Assembly (NCBI GenBank): GCA_964583095.1
Contig: CAZOVB010000007.1
Span: 1 to 64,000, forward strand
DNA: 64,000 nucleotides
Direction of reading: 5' to 3'
From: CAZOVB01 sp964583095
GTDB lineage: Bacteria; Planctomycetota; Phycisphaerae; SM23-33
The notes beneath the pieces are model-generated. The model made no database searches and was not told where the DNA came from. It saw only the letters and a list, made by a program, of their open reading frames with translations. Positions 31,001 through 35,875 of the stretch are shown here, in pieces. The translations under genes were made by a program, and so were the position numbers. Within the stretch, counting starts at the first letter, position 1. Each line of letters starts with the position of its first letter.

Positions 31001-34000
31001 ACCGGGGATCCGGCTCAGCACCGGGCTGTTGAGGCTGACCTCGCCGACCTCGGCTTTGTTGATCGGCAAAGAGCCTCTGCAGACTCCGGGCGACGTCGAG
31101 GGCGTTGGACTGCTCGAGCTGGTAGGTACGTACCTGCAGCGCGCCGGGGCCTTTTTCGGTATCGAGTTGCTCGATGAGCTTCTCGATTTCCTCGATGCGG
31201 TTTTTCGGCGCTTCGACCACCAGGGAACGGTCACCGGGCGCGGCGGTGACGGTGATCTTATCGCCGGAGGAATCGGTTTCCTGTTGAGGCCGCCGGTACC
31301 GGCTCCATCGGCTGGCCTGGGTATTATTGGAGGAAATCGCGTCGGGGTACAGCTGCTGGAGCATGATCACCAGCGCAGAGGCTGAGGCGTTCTTCAGCGG
31401 AATCACGCGCAGCTCGCGTGTCATTTCCTGCGTCTTGGAATCCAGCGTGGCGACCATTTCTTCCAGCGTCTTGCGCTGGTCGGCAGGAGCACGAAGCAGG
31501 ATGGAGTTGGTAAGCGGATCGGCATGAATGAACACCGAGGGCTGTTGGCCTCGCGTGGGTGCGGGGATCATCTGCTGGAGGCTTGCGGCGACGGTCTGGG
31601 CCTTTGCGTTTTCCAGCGGAAGGATCTTGATGATCGACTCACCGGCGATCTCCGGGGTGTCGAACTGCTGGATCAACTCGCGAACAATCTCGAGCTTCTC
31701 CGGATTGGCCTGGACCACCAGGGCATTGGCCGAAGGCATGACGGCAAAGCGCACGCCCGAATTGCCGACAGGGCGCGCGCTGGGCCTGCGGCCCCACCGG
31801 CTTGCCCGCCGAGGCTGGGCGGGCTGCTCGGAAAGAATGGACTCCAGGACGGGCAGGAGTTCTTCGGCCTTGGCGTGTCGTAAAACGAAGGTTTCCGTCT
31901 TGGCCACCACGATCGACGCCTTGGCCAGTTCGTTGATGGTCTTTTCGATCTTGGTAAACTGTTCGACGGTCGCGGCGACCAGCAGTTGATTGGTCGCATC
32001 GTCGGCTTCGAATTTCGGTTGAGGCTGGGCGGCTTCATCGGCCGGCTGCGTCCGTCCGCGGCGTCCCGGCGTCCGTGCCCCGTTGGTGAACAGCCGGGTC
32101 AGAGAAGCCGCAACGTCCGAAGCCTGGGAGGAGCGAAGCCGGTAGATCCGGACCTCGGTATCGAAGGTGATCTCGTCGGTATCCAGGTTTTCGATCAGCG
32201 TGACAATCCGCTCGATCTCGCTCCTGGGCGCATCCAGGACCACGGCGCGATCTCCCGGGGCCGGCGTCACGATAATCCGGTCCGGGTCGCTGGAGGGCTG
32301 GGGAGATCTTCTGTATCGGCTGTAGCGGCTGGGCTGGGGGGCCTGGCCCTGGATGAGCGTGTTGATCGTCTGGGCGACCGCTTGGGCCGAGGCATTGCCA
32401 AGCTGGACGATCCGAGTCTCCCGGGCCGTCTGGGCCGTCTCGGTATCGAGCTGGGCGATGAGATCCTCGAGCATCTGACGTTTGTCGGCAGGAGCGCGAA
32501 GCAGCAGCGAGTTCGTCTGCGGATCGGCATCAATAAACACATCCGGCGTCTGGCCTCGACGAACCGGGGGCAGGAGGTTCTGGAGTCGCTGGGCAACCGC
32601 CTGGGCGTCGGAGGCCTCCAGGCGAATCATCTTGATCTCGTCGGCTGCCTGGGCGGCCGGGACGTCCAGTTGCTCCACCAAGGTGGCGATCGCCTGTTGC
32701 TGATCGGGTCCGGCCGAGATCAAAAGGCTGTTGGTGCGCGGCGATGCGGTGATAACCGTGGGGGTCGATGCCGATGGCTGAGACCGGGAGTAGCGGGATC
32801 GCGATCCGCCCTGGCCATAGACTTCCCGCAACGTCTGGGCGAGCTCCTGAGCCCCGGCGTGCTTGAGCTTGACCTGCCGCGTGGTGGTGACGCCTTCAGC
32901 CGAGGCCTCGAGCTGCTGGAGAATGTTCTGCACCAGAGGCCAGTCTCCCGGCTCGACGGCGATGATGAGCGATCGGGTGGTCGGCTCGGCCTCGACCTTG
33001 ATTCTCTCCGAAGCCGGGGGCGCTGAGCGGCGACCTGGTTGTGAAGCACTCTTGCTGAACAGGCGAACCAGCGAACCGGCAACCTGGCGGACATCGCCAT
33101 TGGAAAGTCGCACGACATGGATTTCGCGGTCTGCCTCGCCGGCCGGCGTGTCCAGGCGTTTGATCAGCTCTTCGACGGACTGGAGATTCCCGGCATCGCC
33201 GGAAACGATCAGGCTGTTGGTACGGCTATCGGCGGCCAGGGAGACTTCGCTGAAGCGGCGCCCCCGCTGGTCCGGACGAGACAGCGCATTGGAGATCACT
33301 TCTACAAGATCTTCGGCGTTTGCAGAGGTAAGCTCGAAGATCCGCACCCCTCCCGAAGCCTGCGTCAGACCATCGAGTTCCTGGATGACTTTTTCCACCT
33401 TGGCCATCTGCTCACGGTTGGCCGAGACGATCAGGCGATTGGTGGCGATATCCGGGATGATTTTGGGCGAGTTGGGATCGGCTACGACGCGGCTTCGGCC
33501 CCGTTCGCCGCGGATGATACGCTGGGAGGAGAACGTCTCGGCCAGGGTCTTGGCCAGTTCATCGGCCCGGGCCTTCTTGAGCTCGAAGATCTTCATATCG
33601 CCCGTTATGTCACCGGCCGTATCGAGCCGCTGAATAATGGACTGGGCCGCGGAGAGTGATTCCGGCTCGCCCCAGACGATCAGCGTGTTGGTCCGGTCGT
33701 CACTGTTGATGGTGATGCCGGCCGGCTGGGCTTCGGTCTTCTCGTAGCGACGGCTTTCACGGTTGTAGACGACGCGAGACCCGCCACCGCCGAACATGGA
33801 TTCGACGATCTTGGCCACCGTCGAGGAGGAGGCATGGCGCAGGGGGAAGGTCTTGAGTTCCCTCTGGCCGGACTGCTCGACATCCAGCGAGGCGAGGAAG
33901 TTGCGGATCTTCTCGATCTCGTTGACGCGGTCGGTGATGATCAAGCCCTTGCCGCGGGGCAGCTTGCTGACCGAGCCCCAACTGGAGATCATTCGGACAA

Positions 34001-34673
34001 TGGCATTCGAGGCCGAGTCGGCATCGATGTACTTCAGTGGCAACAGGGTGGTAACAATCTCGCCGGGGCGAAGCTTGCCCGCCTTCTGGAGATCCAGGAC
34101 GATCCGGGTTCGCTTGGGCACGTCCCGCATGGGTACGAGTTGGACCTGACGGCCTGAAGAGGTCGGCATGAGTTGATAGCCCCGATCGGCCAGGATCAGG
34201 TTCAGCGTGTCCCAGGCTTCCTCGGTGGTGTAAGGTTCGGCGTCGAAGAAGGTCAACCGGCCCTCGATGTTCATATCGCCGATCAGCGGCTTGCCGACAA
34301 ACTGCGCAAATTGACGGACGACCACGCGAAGATCAGCGTCTTCATATTGGAAGAGGATCTTACGGGGCTCGGGCTTGGGCTCGGGTTTGGCAGCGGCGGG
34401 GGCATCGGCCGAAGCATCGGGCTGTTCTTCCTGGTCGGCGTCACTGGCTTTGGTCTGGGTCTTGGCAGGCTGCGGCTTGTCCGTGGAATCCGAGGCCTTG
34501 GCCGGGGCTTCTGCGTTGGTCTTGGCCTCGGGGGCAGGCGAAGCGGGCGCATTCTTCTGCGCCTTCGCAGCAGCCGAGTCTTTGGCCTTGGCCTGGGGCT
34601 TGGGCTGGGCCTGTACAAGGGAAGCCAGGCAGGCGACGGCAAGGATGGAAAGAAGGAACCGCTTTGCATGCAT
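19053..34673 (-). CDS. Giant GspD-type secretin with about 56 N1 domains
   Basis: About 5,206 residues; ordinary GspD is 650-750. Order: Sec signal peptide (MHAKRFLLSILAVACLASLV), an Ala/Lys/Pro-rich linker to about residue 100, an N0 domain (ILFQYEDADLRVVVRQFAQF onward), about 56 consecutive N1-type domains each containing a (T/S)N-x-LIV strand and ending LD, then a C-terminal secretin barrel. The barrel has SRPQIVATDNQEAEITIGQS, VGILLTVTPRINEDGFVRME, TVQDGHTIVIGGL and KVPLVGDIPLVGHLF, and an acidic tail follows. ATG 34673 is chosen because AAGGAG lies nine bases upstream (34683-34688) and it begins the signal peptide. An ATG at 34739 overlaps the previous stop but would place 22 residues before the signal. 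Uninterrupted reading frame; role as outer-membrane export channel inferred from the barrel. Confidence 0.95.
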   Translation of the reverse strand: MHAKRFLLSILAVACLASLVQAQPKPQAKAKDSAAAKAQKNAPASPAPEAKTNAEAPAKASDSTDKPQPAKTQTKASDADQEEQPDASADAPAAAKPEPKPEPRKILFQYEDADLRVVVRQFAQFVGKPLIGDMNIEGRLTFFDAEPYTTEEAWDTLNLILADRGYQLMPTSSGRQVQLVPMRDVPKRTRIVLDLQKAGKLRPGEIVTTLLPLKYIDADSASNAIVRMISSWGSVSKLPRGKGLIITDRVNEIEKIRNFLASLDVEQSGQRELKTFPLRHASSSTVAKIVESMFGGGGSRVVYNRESRRYEKTEAQPAGITINSDDRTNTLIVWGEPESLSAAQSIIQRLDTAGDITGDMKIFELKKARADELAKTLAETFSSQRIIRGERGRSRVVADPNSPKIIPDIATNRLIVSANREQMAKVEKVIQELDGLTQASGGVRIFELTSANAEDLVEVISNALSRPDQRGRRFSEVSLAADSRTNSLIVSGDAGNLQSVEELIKRLDTPAGEADREIHVVRLSNGDVRQVAGSLVRLFSKSASQPGRRSAPPASERIKVEAEPTTRSLIIAVEPGDWPLVQNILQQLEASAEGVTTTRQVKLKHAGAQELAQTLREVYGQGGSRSRYSRSQPSASTPTVITASPRTNSLLISAGPDQQQAIATLVEQLDVPAAQAADEIKMIRLEASDAQAVAQRLQNLLPPVRRGQTPDVFIDADPQTNSLLLRAPADKRQMLEDLIAQLDTETAQTARETRIVQLGNASAQAVAQTINTLIQGQAPQPSRYSRYRRSPQPSSDPDRIIVTPAPGDRAVVLDAPRSEIERIVTLIENLDTDEITFDTEVRIYRLRSSQASDVAASLTRLFTNGARTPGRRGRTQPADEAAQPQPKFEADDATNQLLVAATVEQFTKIEKTINELAKASIVVAKTETFVLRHAKAEELLPVLESILSEQPAQPRRASRWGRRPSARPVGNSGVRFAVMPSANALVVQANPEKLEIVRELIQQFDTPEIAGESIIKILPLENAKAQTVAASLQQMIPAPTRGQQPSVFIHADPLTNSILLRAPADQRKTLEEMVATLDSKTQEMTRELRVIPLKNASASALVIMLQQLYPDAISSNNTQASRWSRYRRPQQETDSSGDKITVTAAPGDRSLVVEAPKNRIEEIEKLIEQLDTEKGPGALQVRTYQLEQSNALDVARSLQRLFADQQSRGRRGQPQQPGAEPDPRFEADGQTNQLLVAATPGQFEQIEKLIENVKASMHLALETRTYKLQHARAEDLLPVLQSLVAQQAASRSRSRYGRSQSAPGQARIEAVTATNSLVIQASPEKIQLAEGLIKEFDVPEAGGDSVVQMIALENAEAESIAASLQAMIPPAPRGAEPEAYVYADKLTNSILLRAPAESRKMLEQMVAKLDAANVSVAREMRTIALKHTSASALTSMLTQLYPGSQASGRSRWGRRSSSTTDEAEKVVITAAPGDKKLVIEAPKNKIESIVSLVQELDSEQGPTDLLVRTYQLEGGNAAELARSLQRLFASQAGRPGRGPQTATTPSPRFEADTAGNQVIVAATADQFEKIEKLITQLKASTSLTVQTETFTLTHAKVDEVLPVLESVLAGTSSSRSRWSRRSATPGSDEVRLSSMSAVNAIVIQAPPAKIELARDLIGRLDIAQAAQTSVVKVIELESAKAQEVADALRAMLPRPGRGQQQEVFVHADTQTNTILLRAPADQRKDLEEMIARLDEEVQASDREMRIVELKHASAAGVAGMISELFQGQVARVNPWQRRGAPSSQDADRVIVTAAPGDRTLVIEAPAEKLEQIQSLIARVDTPDAGGQLEVRTYEVDNAAEVARSLQRVFQSPSRGRGQTAQAQPRFEADGIGKRLIAAATPAQFEQIEPLIEELQAKATVEARIKTYRLKHAQADKLAALIESMLVDEGSRRRWWEPTNPADKIRISPMVDANALVIQASPEKIALADELIAQFDTEEAADQASVQVVYLENAQADSLAQTIRESLGSSSGRGGRSQQEGQVTVTPEPNTNALLIRGPGNRVEDVVAMIRDFDQRSQPGDVQVRVFPVENSSAAQLSQTLTNMFRDLMRQMPRGSNQQRPVLAIASDDRTNSVVVTSTPAYFSIIADTIEKLDKDEKPATDVRIVRLEHADAWTVADQLSAMFYSRRTQERPTIEPDAFSNSLTIVAEQSDMRQIEMALEKLDMVDESRQVRVITLRPTVNAARLAEALKRLYGQVTDREVEIIEANRPGSPAPGGVQFVDPEPDAQQGRSEDQAPQTPAEQEEGAIVITIDRSSNSLVVSGTQKDLADLEDLIYRLTSTEMSAEATTKVYRIAKADPASVAEALDKLFNPPKQPVQRQRQRPQDRNNRRQQQQPPQAPPSKPVLTAIPDQRTRSVIVRAEPQVLELVDPIVTHLDQVSEVVAEVRVFTLTNTSAETVAQNLREVFRLSSQPSSSRGRRSPQDQRAEQFTRQLIELKTADGVSKVDTAAQVSITANTNTNSVVIAAPAEAMLLIEGLIQELDQSAVAVRAAVRLYPLWNADVASTVASLQEIFSGGASARSLRGRTSLSGQEPVIISGDETGKQIIVSASPEKHELIAQVIEKIDTAQSGDRVSVKVYAITHGDAAGIASTLSATLSSGAAGGRRRPRGSDVGSLRISSDSTSNSIVVRGSSQEHEEVAKIIAEMDVPAMADAPVQMIPLANADPTQVAQTLNRIFSQESPLSRRRGRPATSRNSVIIEADADARLLMVRSDAETFEKIRTLASKLDEATPAGLGAPAIFALENAQATTVAALVSQAFAPQRGRRVKPEDLVTAVAESNTNAVVVTASGRKLEQVKSLIKKLDAQVADKTRTEMIVLQHGDAGQIASVLSQVAAGSSGAASPQGRRGRGAQAPAGVVITAEPNANALILSGSEKDLQKLMAMALKLDQAGAQSSPVVKMYSLKNADAESVVSQLGLIFETGRPSRPRRRPGMQEQTPVTIVPDSAGGRVIVSAPAEKHELISQVISDIDEAHDGGKVEVRIYTVVNGDAPSMATALRQTLSKSPARRGAPSDPGAIRVTADRSSNAIVVRASADEHVEIARLIEQMDTAGEEMFPIQSIPLSSADPANVARILSSVYGASQAGRGRRSPGVSQKQIVIEADSDARLLLVRADAETFQKIRALAAEMDASPSGRAEPTIISVGEAPVESLAASLNQAFAPQRGQRITPGELVTVVAEPASNSLIVTANEQNLQKVRSLLESMLKEGAGTVRTEFVLLKNAKASELEPVLSRIAAASGGASSPRRGRRGASPSGQAVTISADPASNALLMSGPAGELDKLMKMALQLDSAAVSNATGAYIISLKNGLASDVAATVENLYRSQAQAARQERRSIDPLAVSADQRANAIILATTEGMYETVAKWVNELENMKPARGQMRIIPIENADPEEVQKAIEEMFPTPGGSSSSSSGRGGRTGRYRRQGGGALGAGGPVETSILEKQRAIMITASEEDYKVIAEMIRALDRAAQAVKAQSEVVALEHANNIRVAQAVNSLYGRETDPKLQVRVNALAQTNALVVAAAPDRLKEVVELIGKLDKPEVSPQVDIRIYPLENAEPEKILPLVRQMLTQVARRIPGETVDVQADTRTRSIIVTARSDVFDAVGKIIEKLDTKPAFAQAQTLVVPLVKADAPRLAAVLRQMLRPTNTNELTPEARSLQEQLRLLKLRGVVDEDLPDLDLTKPIQITPDPAQSNQQGSNSLIVTSTADNLRAMEAVIKVLDIAPIAEGVRVRILPLSNADAAGVQQILQQIFQQGERLAGRPRTSVQGRAEPESTVGKALVHPLNISADLRTNTIILSGIEESLALAEVVVKDLDAVKGKIQTQVKLFELEHVSVTKVLPMIEAVFAEQPNPALEGLRTQVTRLRTVLDEEDRKQGNVTQLPRNRPPLVLRAEPATNVMIVAARSDVMPLIADMISSIDLAGAKPENPVEFFPLTHADASRAQQVIQSLYQGRNAQAAKPEDIPTLAIDTRTNALVVSAGEKTLNAIGKILHRLDVKTPVDVRAIRLIPLENAEAGGLASTLQEMMDARVQRQQSLGVRDAESLRVIVLADPRSNSLLVGGSAESFEIVETLAKKLDAAGPALSGQIQLFPLTEADAGVLAGTLTNLFNQRYQAAATPDVRRRRPVILPDLRTNSLLVAANKDDSKVLKELLEKLDVKLTDPSVQLAVLVLSHNDAGEVAPRIEQIFADRLESKTQPGQTPSPTETVSVEVDTLTNSLIVSANKENLELIRSLLAKIDREPAGGQAQYRMIPLKNSDATRVMSLLENLLDQGMYKPAAGSVGQTPAQAWREKVALSVDTRTNVLIVSASPANLKIIEEIVGRLDTSKDYSLLGSIRIFPLERADATELAPTLQAFFRSKEQAEQQAGSTDRSLSVIITADARTNALIVAGSRESFAAVQAMIEKLDRKEVPQANTFKVVKLEQASASQLAQTIETLFAQRVTRGDADTELTVVPDPLTNSLVLGGSAEDIQTAVTLIESLDKTGPQPGQALRVFLLEKADATRTAQTIRELYQARGEQAAAGVAVSADTRTNSLIVTGGPGDLKYIADLVERLDRKEVTKVTEIRFFQLKNADATELAEILTTSLTNQTRSATEGDNPQLQTMLQFIVTTEEGKKLAASALEEGLLITPDPRTNMLVVKAHKDFMDLLARLIESLDSTDPRKAEIVVFPLENADARSMADILTQLFRLEGSAPANQAVRYTLTSGETLEAGGGEGATLGSAEQYALSITVDPRTNSLLVGGTKQYVELVGSVIRELDSSPAQQRVSKVYRLRNANPEDIETALREFLDQQRQRVLDVLGEDRIGAAERLLEREVAVVAEEASGTLLLSASPRYFKIVEEMISKLDQPPPQVLIQVLLAEVSLDDNLEIGADFNASWTDDETSVGTGTNFGVESNLNALSGMTLSVTASDLSFFFRALQSRGRMEVLSRPQIVATDNQEAEITIGQSVPFISQSSISDSGRVNNTIQYQDVGILLTVTPRINEDGFVRMEVAPEISSLSQSTVQVSENVNAIIVNRRSARTTVTVQDGHTIVIGGLITTTDENREDKVPLVGDIPLVGHLFKSTTKISQRRELLIVLTPHVLRTTAEADSVTLPQIERIRTMEERDTDKLRDAIINSLSRDPEMIKIIQEELKRRSDNSIAPVQDEQAPESEASEEDDTSDESDAVSIEEIVP
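24690..27086 (-). repeat. Higher-order repeat: five-domain block repeated twice
   Basis: N1 repeats 29-33 and 34-38 of the secretin are two copies of one five-domain block, at about 25875-27086 and 24690-25874 (about 1.2 kb each). Matching pairs: KQIIVSASPEKHELIAQVI with GRVIVSAPAEKHELISQVI; SNSIVVRGSSQEHEEVAKI with SNAIVVRASADEHVEIARL; ARLLMVRSDAETFEKIRTL with ARLLLVRADAETFQKIRAL; TNAVVVTASGRKLEQVKSL with SNSLIVTANEQNLQKVRSL; ANALILSGSEKDLQKLMAM with SNALLMSGPAGELDKLMKM. The unit size differs from the four-domain block, so the duplication event was separate. Confidence 0.85.
28729..32642 (-). repeat. Higher-order repeat: four-domain block repeated four times
   Basis: N1 repeats 7 to 22 of the secretin fall into four blocks of four different domain types in fixed order. 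Type 1 has TNSLLLRAPADKR, type 2 APGDRAVVLDAP, type 3 TNQLLVAATVEQF, type 4 ANALVVQANPEKL. Approximate blocks: 31641-32642, 30646-31640, 29673-30645 and 28729-29672, each about 0.94-1.0 kb. Further members are TNSILLRAPADQR / APGDRSLVVEAP / TNQLLVAATPGQF / TNSLVIQASPEKI in block 2. The blocks differ at many residues, so they are old duplications, not an assembly echo. Block edges are accurate to about 10-20 bp. Confidence 0.85.
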
Positions 34674-34735
34674 GGGCACGCGCTCCTTGTGCTGCGAGGG
34701 GACGCAACGAGTACGACCTATAAACTTCATAGCAT

Positions 34736-35875
34736 TCATGGTGTCTGTTTCCCGCTTCGCTTGGAATCGGCCCGGGCGGATTTGTCTTCTTGCAGGGCCG
34801 GGGGCAACTGTTCTTCCTTGAGCAGTCGTTTCATGTCGAACGTATCACCGCGATCCACGGCCCAGTAGTCCGGGCCTTTCTTCAGGATGATCCGACTGTA
34901 GTTCTGCAGGGACGGATTCTGCGGATCGGGCAACATCCGGTAGTCTACCATAACGATCCGGGCCCCGTCGAACCTGTCTCCGACCTCCAATTCAATCGGT
35001 TCCTGTGTGGTCAGGTCCTCGACCAGGATTCGCGGCGTCCCGTCCATGGAGGCCAGGCCCGTAAGCTTGTAACGGGAGGACGGCGAGGGCGCCGGCAGCT
35101 GAGGTTGGGGCTGAGGCTGGGGGTCGGGCCTTCTGGGTTCCTCGCGGCGGGGCGGATCCCTGCGAACCACCCGCGGAGCCGGCTGATAGCGCCGCCACGG
35201 ATCGCGTCGGGCAATCAGGTCCAGTTGCGTCCTCTCGGGGGCATTGAGCTCGCCCACCGTCTGGGGAGGAGCGAACCGGACCTGGCCGATGTCAAAGCCC
35301 GCGAACTTGTCCAGGGCCAGCTTCTTCAGGGCCCGCTCCTCCTGGTAAGGCAGGGGTGCGGGCAACGGGGTCTGGTACTGAAACGAGACTTCCACGATAC
35401 CCGTATTGCGCTGCGGCTCGATCTTGAGCGATCGGATCAGGTACGGTTGGGGCTGCTGCTCGAGCAGGTACAGAAGGTTGGTCGCCTCTGCCAGGCGTCC
35501 CCGGGCGGTTACGGATCTCGCGACCCAGGCAAAAACCCCTTCTTCACTTCGACGCTTGACCACGCGGAGGTTGTCGTAGATCAGGCCGCTGCGATCGAGA
35601 AGTTCGACAAGATGCTGCTCCACAACCCCCTGAACCGCATCCATCTTTTCGGACGGGCCGAAGCAGCGGGACGAAAACGCCTGGATCTGTTTGATCAACT
35701 CGCCGCGGGCGGCGTTTTTCCTGCGGGCCTCGTTGTAGCTGCTCTGCAGACGGACGATGTCCCGGTCCAGCTCCCGAACCGGTTCAATCAGCAGACGCTG
35801 GAGGCCGCTGTAAAGGAACCAGGAGCCGAAGATCAGCCCGACCACCAGGCCCAGTCTCTTTTCGCGCTGGGTCAT
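34736..35875 (-). CDS. PilO/GspM-like protein fused to a PilP/GspC-like domain
   Basis: 379 residues. A short cytoplasmic start is followed by one membrane segment (LGLVVGLIFGSWFLYSGLQ, about 8-26), a coiled-coil stretch (30-70) and a region to about 215 expected to be the PilO/GspM ferredoxin-like domain. A Pro/Arg/Gln-rich linker (about 235-275) then leads to a beta-rich C-terminal domain, YKLTGLASMDGTPRILVEDL then LEVGDRFDGARIVMVDYR, that resembles the PilP/GspC homology-region domain which docks on secretin N0. I infer that it links the inner-membrane platform to the giant secretin. It overlaps the upstream PilMN-like gene by four bases. Confidence 0.75.
   Translation of the reverse strand: MTQREKRLGLVVGLIFGSWFLYSGLQRLLIEPVRELDRDIVRLQSSYNEARRKNAARGELIKQIQAFSSRCFGPSEKMDAVQGVVEQHLVELLDRSGLIYDNLRVVKRRSEEGVFAWVARSVTARGRLAEATNLLYLLEQQPQPYLIRSLKIEPQRNTGIVEVSFQYQTPLPAPLPYQEERALKKLALDKFAGFDIGQVRFAPPQTVGELNAPERTQLDLIARRDPWRRYQPAPRVVRRDPPRREEPRRPDPQPQPQPQLPAPSPSSRYKLTGLASMDGTPRILVEDLTTQEPIELEVGDRFDGARIVMVDYRMLPDPQNPSLQNYSRIILKKGPDYWAVDRGDTFDMKRLLKEEQLPPALQEDKSARADSKRSGKQTP

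Larger units (their letters stand above)
20040..34120 (-). repeat. Array of about 56 tandem N1-type (NolW/Secretin_N) domain repeats
   Basis: Within the giant secretin, I counted 56 copies of a unit of about 84 residues (about 250 bp). Each unit has a beta-strand such as IRFFQLKNADATELA, a helix, a variable loop, then a strand such as DTRTNSLIVTG, and a helix ending in LD. The loop is often Arg/Ser/Gly-rich. Normal GspD has three N1-like domains. Count is by eye; a few degenerate units (for example DGIGKRLIAAATP and LEKQRAIMITAS) were included, so the true number may differ by one or two. Confidence 0.85.

Noticed and set aside
20040..33800. SR-rich loops considered as eukaryotic-type SR splicing domains
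   Set aside because: They are short loops within a secretin repeat of an exported protein; the similarity is compositional only.
20040..34120. Repeat array considered as CRISPR, transposon or assembly artefact
   Set aside because: Units are coding, about 250 bp, diverged at many positions and without constant spacers or terminal inverted repeats; a collapsed or looped assembly would give near-identical copies.
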